Below, piece by piece: positions 1 to 7,800 of a stretch of 40,780 bases of DNA. How positions within the stretch are numbered: the first letter of the stretch is position 1; every line of letters begins with the position of its first letter. The translations under genes and the position numbers were made by a program. Under the pieces are notes generated by a model. The model did not search any database, was not told where the DNA came from, and worked only from the letters and a program-made list of their open reading frames with translations. This stretch comes from Nitrospirota bacterium (GTDB lineage Bacteria; Nitrospirota; Thermodesulfovibrionia; Thermodesulfovibrionales; SM23-35): contig JACAFE010000037.1 in the NCBI GenBank assembly GCA_013388435.1, forward strand, positions 1-40,780, read 5' to 3'.

Positions 1-1050
1 GTAGGGATTAGGAGCGGTTTTGTCTATTTTCTACTGAGACTGATGGGTTATTCAAAGGCTTCAAATTATGATGCATCAATAATGGAATGGGCATCAGATT
101 CGTCTTTGCCAATGGAGAAGATGGCAAATTATCACGCATTGGTATATCCGGAATGGGTTAAGGATTTAATTGATGGTAAAAATCCATCGACTTATCATGG
201 GAATGGATATGTCATTCTTTATACAACATGGACCGCGCGCTATAGTGAAAATAGAACTGACTATGTTGGAACCAACTATGAATTAGGTCATATACCCGGT
301 GCAATATTTCTTGATACTTACAGTATTGAAAATGGACCTAATTCTGAGTATGGTGAGGGATATAAACATCCTTCTGAGGGAAATGTTAAACCGATACCAG
401 AACTTCAACATTTCCTTGGGAATATGGGTATATCCAAAGATAAAACTGTTATAATTTATGCAGATGATGAGATTGCAATGATGACAGCTGGCAGAGTAGC
501 GTGGGCATTACTCCTTGCTGGAGTTGATGTGCGTATTTTGAATGGTGGTTTTCAAGCATGGGTTAAAAAAGGTTATCCTATTGAGACAACACCAAATCCT
601 TGGGTTCCTGTTGAATTTGGAGATAGTCCTGGTAATCCTCAATATCTATCAACAATGGAAGATGTTAGAAATGTAGTCAATGGAACTGTTACTGATGTCT
701 TAATAGCAGATGACCGCTCGTGGGAGGAATACATTGGTGATTCCAACTCCTATTATCCATACTTTTTTGCTTTAGGTAGAATTCCAACAGCAAAATGGAT
801 AGGTGACTGGGTAGAGCTTGTGAGACCTGATGCTCAATCACTTAGAACATATACAGAGGTTGAATCAAATTGGAGAAAAGCTGGATTTAGTCCTGATAAT
901 AAGATTTATTTTTATTGTGGTACTGGATGGCGTTCTGGACTTTATACATTCTATGCATATTTGTTGGGCTGGAATGCTGCTAATTATGATGGTGGATGGT
1001 TTGAGTGGACATATTATAGTGACAATCCAATAGAAAAGGGAAACCCTTAA
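1..1050 (+). CDS. Multi-rhodanese sulfurtransferase, 5' end outside window
   Basis: The frame is open to base 1, so the gene starts upstream; the ATG at 43 is internal. The first 40 or so residues (GIRSG loop followed by FVYFLLRLMGYS) match the end of a rhodanese domain and align with the end of the last domain (GWRSG, then FYAYLLGW). A second domain (about nt 120-590) has the usual GHIPGA and GGFQAW motifs, but its active-site loop reads YADDE, with Asp where Cys belongs, so it is probably catalytically dead. The last domain (about nt 640-1040) has an intact loop CGTGWRSG with the Cys codon at 916. Thus at least three rhodanese domains lie in tandem. Family knowledge: such proteins move sulfane sulfur. 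An 11-bp terminator-like hairpin follows. Location and substrate cannot be told without the N-terminus. Confidence 0.85.
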   Translation, partial: VGIRSGFVYFLLRLMGYSKASNYDASIMEWASDSSLPMEKMANYHALVYPEWVKDLIDGKNPSTYHGNGYVILYTTWTARYSENRTDYVGTNYELGHIPGAIFLDTYSIENGPNSEYGEGYKHPSEGNVKPIPELQHFLGNMGISKDKTVIIYADDEIAMMTAGRVAWALLLAGVDVRILNGGFQAWVKKGYPIETTPNPWVPVEFGDSPGNPQYLSTMEDVRNVVNGTVTDVLIADDRSWEEYIGDSNSYYPYFFALGRIPTAKWIGDWVELVRPDAQSLRTYTEVESNWRKAGFSPDNKIYFYCGTGWRSGLYTFYAYLLGWNAANYDGGWFEWTYYSDNPIEKGNP

Positions 1051-1103
1051 TCCAGCAATATAAAAGGATTATCATCAAATATTAATTATGGATTAAATTC
1101 TCA

Positions 1104-1229
1104 TTAAGGGAAGCTGTTATTTAAAGCTTCCCTTATTCTTTCTTTTGTTACAAGTTTTTCCAGTTTTTTAAATCCGCCTTTATAATTTTTTAAAGGAGAA
1201 TTAAAAAACTGTTTAGACCATCTGTACAT
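1104..1229 (-). pseudogene. Short C-terminal fragment of an unrecognised protein
   Basis: The minus strand encodes 41 residues beginning MYRWSKQFFNSPLKNYKGG and ending REALNNSFP. It is lysine-rich with a plausible amphipathic pattern. Continuing upstream, the frame hits a stop four codons before the Met, so this reads like the tail of a longer gene that has been lost. The final codons double as the left arm of the hairpin at 1105-1135. I do not recognise the family. It could also be chance. Confidence 0.22.
1105..1148 (+). terminator. Intrinsic terminator after the rhodanese gene
   Basis: A perfect 11-bp stem (1105-1115 with 1125-1135, core GGGAAGC/GCTTCCC), a 9-base loop, then a T-rich tract (TTCTTTCTTTT). 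It sits 55 bases after the rhodanese stop codon. Confidence 0.75.
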
Positions 1230-1380
1230 ATCATAATCTTATTCCTCTGTATTTTTATTTTAACTATAAGCCATGAGCTATTTGATTTCAGATTATTTGT
1301 ATGGAGTTAAAAAAAATTTTTGAACAACATTCGTATTATCCGTGTAACTTTAAAAAATATTGTTAGCAAAAACTACTAAG

Positions 1381-1539
1381 ATGGAGAACATATTTAAACT
1401 CCTTCAAGAATTTGTTCCAAGTTCAGATATAGCCGAACTATCTAAAGGTGATGACAGATTAACTGAGGCAGTCAAAGAGGCCTTGAAGATGATTGAAGAT
1501 GGTAGATATAACGCTTCAATAGCATTTTATAATTTCTGA
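1381..1539 (+). CDS. Small hypothetical protein, 52 aa
   Basis: An ATG-to-TGA frame of 52 residues starting MENIFKLLQEF and ending ASIAFYNF, acidic and probably helical. No convincing ribosome site precedes it (only AACTACTAAG). It lies 46 bases ahead of the HD gene. The composition looks protein-like, but no family is recognised. It may be a gene remnant at the edge of the island. Confidence 0.3.
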   Translation: MENIFKLLQEFVPSSDIAELSKGDDRLTEAVKEALKMIEDGRYNASIAFYNF

Positions 1540-1571
1540 AGAAGCGTTTTATAGTTATAGGAAAGATGGGA

Positions 1572-1580
1572 TGATATAAT
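1572..1580 (+). promoter_or_regulatory. Extended -10 promoter of the HD gene
   Basis: TGATATAAT fits the extended -10 pattern TGnTATAAT and ends only 5 bases before the ATG at 1586. Transcription would start at or within a base or two of the start codon, so the mRNA would be leaderless; no Shine-Dalgarno fits in the gap. Confidence 0.5.
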
Positions 1581-1585
1581 AAAGA

Positions 1586-2851
1586 ATGTCACAGATATAC
1601 GAAATAAGAGATCCTATTCATGGTTTTATTGAAATTAATGAGTGGGAACGAGACATTATAAATCATGCTGTTTTTCAAAGACTAAGAAGAATAAGACAAC
1701 TGGGTTTAACTGATATGATTTATCCTGGGGCTATGCATACGCGCTTTGAGCACTCCCTCGGTGTCATGCATTTAGCTACAAAGATGTTTGATGAAATAGT
1801 AAAAAGAAGAATTGATTTTCTAAAGAAAGAACTCAATTACTCAGATGGAGGAATAGAAAGAGACAGAATTTTATTGCGTCTTTCATGCTTACTACATGAT
1901 ATTGGACATTCTCCTTTTTCCCATGCTTCCGAAGATCTAATGCCTAAAGACGAAAAAGGAAGGCCTTATAAACATGAAAATTACTCTGCGGCAGCAGTGG
2001 TTTATTTAATGAAAGATGTCATTGATGACCATCCATTAAATCAAAATCACCGTATTAGAGCCCAGGAGATTGCTGATTTTCTAAATAATTTTTCTTTAAG
2101 AAGGTCATTATTATGGAGAAGCTTACTGTCAAGCCAGCTTGATGCAGACAGATCAGATTATCTGTTAAGAGACTCTCATCATATTGGTGTCGCATATGGG
2201 AAATATGATTTAAACAGACTACTTGTAACTATGACCGTAGCAATAGATCCAGAATCTAATCCAACACTTGCTGTCGAAGAAAGCGGTGTTCATGCCGCTG
2301 AGGGGCTAATAGTTGCAAGATACATGATGTTTACACAAGTATATTTTCAGCATACAAGAAGGGCCTATGACTATCATCTTGCAATGTCTATGAGGTCATT
2401 GCTTAAAGAGCAGCAATTTCCACCACCAACAAATAGAAACAATATTGAAGAATATTTAAAATGGAATGACTGGTGCGTACTTGGAGAGATAAACAATGGG
2501 AATGGCGGTAAACATGGAAAACTCATATCAGAAAGAAGGCATTATAGAAAAGTTTATGAGACGCCAGAGGTCCCATCTCAGGAGGATGTCGAAGCCTTAA
2601 ATAAAATATGGGATGAAATTGGCAATGATGATGCGTTTTTAGACAAAGCAGAAAACTCTTGGTATAAATTTGATAATACCGATATACCTATTTTAGAAAA
2701 TATAAATAAATCAGATGAAAAGGTTACATATTTATCTAAACTCTCAAGTGTTGTTTATGGCTTGAAGCCTGTGGGTCAGTCAAGAATCTATGTCTCAGTT
2801 GAGAAAAAAGATGATATAAAAAAGAGGATAGAGAAAATAAAATGTAAATAA
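1586..2851 (+). CDS. HD-domain phosphohydrolase (dGTPase-like, YwfO/COG1078 type)
   Basis: 421 residues. The N-terminus IRDPIHGFIEI and the stretch FQRLRRIRQLG are typical of this family. Metal-binding HD signature: H56 (in TRFEHSLGVMHLA), H104-D105 (in LLHDIGHSPFSHASED) and D186 (in LDADRSDYLLRD). The family contains dNTP triphosphohydrolases and related phosphohydrolases; the exact substrate cannot be read from sequence. It is followed after 21 bases by a YwgA-like gene, the same order as ywfO-ywgA in Bacillus subtilis (from memory). Placed at the start of a defence-like island, it could act on nucleotides during phage attack, but that is inference; a housekeeping role is equally possible. 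The start is preceded by an extended -10 rather than a ribosome site. Confidence 0.88.
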   Translation: MSQIYEIRDPIHGFIEINEWERDIINHAVFQRLRRIRQLGLTDMIYPGAMHTRFEHSLGVMHLATKMFDEIVKRRIDFLKKELNYSDGGIERDRILLRLSCLLHDIGHSPFSHASEDLMPKDEKGRPYKHENYSAAAVVYLMKDVIDDHPLNQNHRIRAQEIADFLNNFSLRRSLLWRSLLSSQLDADRSDYLLRDSHHIGVAYGKYDLNRLLVTMTVAIDPESNPTLAVEESGVHAAEGLIVARYMMFTQVYFQHTRRAYDYHLAMSMRSLLKEQQFPPPTNRNNIEEYLKWNDWCVLGEINNGNGGKHGKLISERRHYRKVYETPEVPSQEDVEALNKIWDEIGNDDAFLDKAENSWYKFDNTDIPILENINKSDEKVTYLSKLSSVVYGLKPVGQSRIYVSVEKKDDIKKRIEKIKCK

Positions 2852-2872
2852 TAATGTGAGGAGGAGAGGAAA

Positions 2873-3421
2873 ATGGGAAAGGGAGATTTTGATATTCTAT
2901 GGAAGAGATATGGTGTTATTGCTGAATTGGCTAATAGAGCAAAAGATATTCCAACACAGTTGAGTAAAACTAAACTTCAAAAACTTATCTTTTTACTTCA
3001 AGAGATTTATGGTGTTGACTGCGGGTATGACTTCAATTTTTATATTTATGGACCATTTTGTTCCCAACTTGATGCTGACCTCTCAATCCTCGACTATTGG
3101 GGAGGCGTGAAGATTAATCCAGTTGAGTTTGGATATGATATTAGCATAGGCGAAAGGAATGAAGTTCTAAGAGAAAAGGCAAGAGACTTCTTAAGTGAAA
3201 ATTCAGACAACATTGAAAGGCTTGTTAATAAATTCGGAGGTTATACTGCAAAGGATTTAGAGTTAATATCTACAATTATTTATGTAATGCACACGGAAAA
3301 GGATACTTCAAAAGATGATTTGCTACAGATAGTGCAGTCTATTAAACCAAGATTTTCTAAAGAAGAAATATTAGATAAAATTAGTTTACTCGAAAATGAA
3401 AATTTAATACAATTTGCCTAA
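2873..3421 (+). CDS. YwgA-like / SocA-like protein
   Basis: 182 residues, preceded by a strong ribosome site (GAGGAGAGG). The N-terminal part has KTKLQKLIFLLQEIYG followed by FYIYGPFCSQLDADL, the pattern of the YwgA family, which resembles the Panacea/DUF4065 antitoxin fold. No catalytic motif is visible. Pairing with an upstream HD phosphohydrolase is conserved in Bacillus as I recall it, suggesting that the two act together, perhaps with this protein regulating or tethering the enzyme. It ends the operon: 282 non-coding, AT-rich bases follow, holding only a weak 7-bp hairpin (CTCAAGC/GCTTGGG) near 3582-3601. Confidence 0.7.
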   Translation: MGKGDFDILWKRYGVIAELANRAKDIPTQLSKTKLQKLIFLLQEIYGVDCGYDFNFYIYGPFCSQLDADLSILDYWGGVKINPVEFGYDISIGERNEVLREKARDFLSENSDNIERLVNKFGGYTAKDLELISTIIYVMHTEKDTSKDDLLQIVQSIKPRFSKEEILDKISLLENENLIQFA

Positions 3422-3703
3422 AGGACTTAAACTATGTGTGATACTAATAATATTCCACAAATAGTCTTGTTATAAAATAATAAACAATAAAATATGTAAG
3501 CAATATAAAATTCGTAATGTTGAGTAAAAATAAAGGTTTTGTGATTGTAATAATGGATATACAGCACACCAATATGATATGAAACTCAAGCTATTGCTTG
3601 GGTGATTCTTAAGAAGAAAGAAAAGTATTAAGTTTGAAAAATGGACACATATAAGGAGTAAACTAAGAGGTCTTTTGTATTTAATAACAGATATATTTAT
3701 TAT

Positions 3704-4030
3704 ATGGAACGTCTCTTTAAAATAGGCAATAAAGTCAAAGTTGGAGATAAAGTAGGTGAAATTATACGTATTGATTATAGAGGCAGTTCCACTATTGTTA
3801 AAGTCGCCTTTGAAGAAGGACCATCAAAAGACTTTGTTTGCCCGCCTACTAAAATAGAAAAAATCCTTTCTCCGCTTGAAAAAATCCAAAATAATAATTT
3901 TGATCCACCTATTCTTTTTGATCTCAATTATGAGGCAAACCGTCTGTCTCTTGCCTATGCTTATGACCATCTCCTCTCACTCTCGTTTACGAGAACAAAT
4001 TTAGAGCCTTATGTTATTAATAATGTCAAA
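3704..4030 (+). pseudogene. N-terminal fragment of a SNF2-type helicase, cut by an IS remnant
   Basis: About 109 residues: a small beta-rich stretch (IGNKVKVGDKVGEIIRI) and then FDLNYEANRLSLAYAYDHLL and RTNLEPY. SNF2-family ATPases of defence loci commonly begin this way, with the last element matching the SxIEPLPHQ segment just before the Walker A domain. Here the coding sequence stops exactly at that point, where the terminal repeat of an IS remnant begins at 4031; the open frame then runs through IS sequence to 4177. No ATPase motifs are found beyond the element, so the rest of the gene was deleted. The family assignment rests on short motifs. Confidence 0.5.
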
Positions 4031-4763
4031 TGTCACATTTTTACAAATTTGAAATGTCACATTAGATGTTCAATGAACACAAGTAATAAACCTTCTGAAT
4101 ATCTTTCCGCTCTCTTCTTAGGTATTTATTTCATCTTATATAAATTTATCTTTTTCATCTCGAATTCTTTAGCTTGAATCTTTCTCCATGGGTGGTTTAA
4201 TGGTGGAGTATAAACAGGTTTCTGCTTTCTTCTGAGCTGCAATAGTATGTATACCCTCTTATCGAGAATCTCCTTTATCTTCTTTTCACGCTGGAGGGTC
4301 TTGTTCTCCTCTGATAAGATGGACTGAGCGAGAACCTTCTCTCCATAAAGGATAAAGATTCTATTGTTTTCTAATAAACATACATCAACCTTTCTTCTGA
4401 CAAGGTTAAGCTTCTTATCTGATGGAGGTATTTGAATAATCTTTTTGTTAAAGCTGATAGTGTTATCATTATTAACAGTCCTATGTGTTTTGATACAAAA
4501 GATTAAATCCAGGTTCTTATCTTCTGGCAGAGGCATATATACACTTTCAGCCTTATGTTGGTGTAATACCAAGGAATGAATTTCTCATTTAGAAATTTAT
4601 TCGCTTCATCATAACTCTTTATATCTTTGAATATCACCCATAGTTACCATTAACTTACTCATGTGGTTATCCTTCTTCTCAGAGATAAGATGTAATCACT
4701 TATCTCTTAAGGATAAAAGAATAACCAAAATGTGACATTTCAAAATAGTAATAAAGTGTGACA
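4031..4763. mobile_element. Internally deleted insertion sequence
   Basis: Both ends begin with TGTCACA in inverted orientation (4031-4037 and 4757-4763), and each end carries a second inner copy (4055-4061; 4731-4737). Elements ending in TG...CA with repeated terminal binding sites are typical of DDE-integrase insertion sequences (IS481/IS21/ISNCY-like). The 733-bp length is about half of a normal element, matching the gutted transposase inside. No clear target duplication is visible. It adjoins the truncated SNF2-like helicase. Confidence 0.65.
4126..4662 (-). pseudogene. Transposase remnant with internal deletion and frameshift
   Basis: On the minus strand, an ATG at 4662 starts MSKLMVTMGDIQRYKEL, a normal transposase N-terminus, and then a stop. 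The next frame reads SYDEANKFLNEKFIPWY, which belongs near the end of the catalytic region. A further frameshift near 4568 leads into HKAESVYMPLPEDKNLDLIFC and ERTVNNDNTISF-type sequence (here HRTVNNDNTISFNKKIIQIP), ending in the typical NHPWR tail. The DDE catalytic core between the N-terminus and this part is missing. The C-terminal pattern resembles transposases annotated as ISNCY/IS481-like with an integrase core. Confidence 0.65.
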
Positions 4764-4889
4764 TTTTAAAATAGTAATATCAACCTGTTTGAGCCTTATT
4801 GACCATATGATATTAATGGATATAAAATTAGGCTATGGGAAGTGATCGTTATTGTAATAGATATACCCACCAAGGCTTAAGGATAATAG

Positions 4890-7800
4890 ATGAATAATGT
4901 CGAACATCTAAAACACCTTGCAAAATACTACAGAGATCTATTATTTTCACTTTCCAGTCAGGTAGGGAAACACTTTGTAGACATCAACGCAGTTTTGCGT
5001 TATGGACTAACTACTGATCTTAGTCTGTTTGTCCCAGAAATTGAAGAGCTTATTACCAGTGGGACAATTAGTTTCACTATAGACAAGGCTTCGCCTTCAA
5101 TTGTTAATAAAATCATTGAAAAAGCCAACGAAATTGAAGATAAAGAAGAAAAAGGTGAAATTTCTGAGGACATTGAAGTAAGTCTTGAGGGACAAGAAAG
5201 AAAAAAAACATCAGCCATACTCGTAGCTATATATCGAAAACAGGAATTTGATCCCTATAACCGTGAAGTTATCATTGGATTCCCATTGGTTTCTGGAAAA
5301 GTAGAAAAAAAGAAGTTTTGTGCACCGCTTTTTTACTATAAAGTACGCATTGATTTCGACCCTTTGAAAGGCTTAATAACGCTTACTAAGGATTTTGAAA
5401 TACCAGCATTAAACTTCCAACTGATAAAACATCTTGTAGAATCTGATGAAGATATCGAAATGATTCGTCAGCAAATTTTACCGCATCTTTATCGTGAAGA
5501 CTTTGGATTATCAACAATTCAAGAGATCATTCAAAGGCTTTCTGAATTGGTTGAGGGGTTCAGGGGATTATCGTATTCATTAAAACCATCTTTTTTAAGA
5601 GAAGCACTTGAGTTGAGAGAGACTGCTGGTGCCAACATTCTTGATACTTCCATTATTGTCAACGCAAGGAGAACAAATGCTTATTTGCTTGATGACCTGG
5701 CTCAATTGGCTCAGATAGAAGAAATAGATGATGAAACAATAATAAATACTATTTTGTCAGAACCCGTAGAGATCGAAAATGAAGATATTAAAAATGATAA
5801 AAATATAAGCGAAAACCAATCACTTCTTTTGTTTCCACTTTTAAACAATAAGGCACAACGACTTGCAGCAATAAAGACAGAAAAGGGCAGACTTCTGGTT
5901 ATACAGGGCCCGCCAGGAACTGGAAAATCTCAAACCATAGTTAACCTTATCTGTCATCTTGTAGCACAGGGTAAAACTGTTTTAGCTACAAGCCATCAAA
6001 ATAAGGCTCTCGAAGTCATTACCAAAATCATGCCAAACATTAATTACTTAGCTATGTCTTTGCTAAAGGGAGAAATAGAATCCATCAATGAACTTAGGAA
6101 CAAGATAGAAGGGTTCCATTCTTATGTTAGCAATGTAGATATTGGTGATTATAAAAAGTCGCTGGAAGAGCGGTGGGCTGATTTAAGTAAAAATAACTAT
6201 GATATAAATAGATTGCAAGTCAGGTTTTCGGAACTTAAAACTCTCGAAAGAGATCAATATTCGATATACCATAAATATCACAAAATAAGAGACTACGATG
6301 TAATTGACGCCTCCGATTCTGTTCCTGAAGGGACGGATTCTGCTATCTCTTCCGCTTTATCGGAGTATTCAAAACTTTTGAAAAATCTTAGAAAAGACTA
6401 TTTACGTATTGAAAACTTATTGCCTGATGATGATCCCGAAAAATTAAAGGCAAGGAGTAATTATCTTTTGTCGTTTATCAATTATTGTGAGATTTGCAAT
6501 TATGATCTAATCGATCCCGCCGATTCAATTCAGGATGGAATGGATTCCAATGTGGGTCAGGCTTTATCTGAATATTCAGCTTTGTTAAAGGGACTCAGAG
6601 ATAATTATTCAGATATAGAGAAAATCTTACCCTGTTCTGACCAAACAGAGACGGAGGGTGATTACGTTATTATAAGGTGCATATCTTGTGGTGTCCAAAA
6701 TAGGATTCCAAAAGGTAAAGTACAGCTTGCTATAAAGTGCGGGCGTTGCGGACAATCAGTTGATATCCAAGATAATAATATTGAAGTTTCAATAGAAAAT
6801 ATTGGAAAGCTCATCGATTCATATGATTGGGTTAAAAAGAATCTTTTTTCATATGCAGAGACAATAAATTTTTTTCAACAGTTTTCAAAATCAAGTCTTA
6901 AAAATGATGAAATTATATATTACCTGGATAATCTCATTAATTGGACGAGCCAACATTTCAATAAACTGATAGGCTCTTTAAAGTTACTGACTGAAGCATA
7001 TAATTTAAAAATAGATTTTCAAACTTCTAAAAACCAATGCGCAAAATATGGAGCTGAAATAGAAAATATTATTAAATGCATTGAAAACTTACAGTATAAA
7101 TTACAATCACTCAAAGAATACAAAATTAATGATGAATACCCTGAACATCCTGAAAATTCTTTGTTGGAAGAAGTGACATTACATATAAATATTTTGCGTG
7201 ATGCATCAGGTTCTTGGTGGAAGTGGTATTTATTACCAAAAGCCCAAAAAGCACGAAAATTTTTTGGGGCACAGAAATTTCCCCGAGTTACATATAAAAA
7301 TCGATTAGGATTCCTTAAAAATATTAATGCGTGGTATAGCTATTGGAAATTAAGGAATCATATAGCAAGAGACTTAAAATATCTAGCTGAAATGGATATC
7401 CCAATAAAAAACCTATCTCTAAAACCTTCCCTTGGAGAGCTTCACCAAAACGCTAATCTTGTATTACAATATTCTCATTTACTAGGTGCCATTAATTCAT
7501 TTCCAGTCACTTCAATTGATACTATTAAAGACTTTATGGAACAGCAAATAGCAAGCGTTTCATCTCCAGAAGATATTTTTAAATTTAAGGAATCTCTTGA
7601 AAAATCGAGGATCTACTTAGAAACATGCACGACCTTGGATAAACTAAAGTCTAATAGCCATTTTGCGTATTTGTGTGATAAATTGTTTTCCCCCGTTGAG
7701 GAGTCGATCTATAAATTGGTACCAAATGAAAAGGCTGATAAAATCGTTAAGAGGTTAAAAGAATTGTATCCTTATTTTCAAGATTACAAGAGAATAAAGA

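Noticed and set aside
3541-4880. Similar strings TTGTAATAATGGATATACAG (3547) and TTGTAATAGATATACCCACC (4853) as a flanking duplication of the IS
   Set aside because: Similarity is short and imperfect in AT-rich DNA and does not border the TGTCACA ends.
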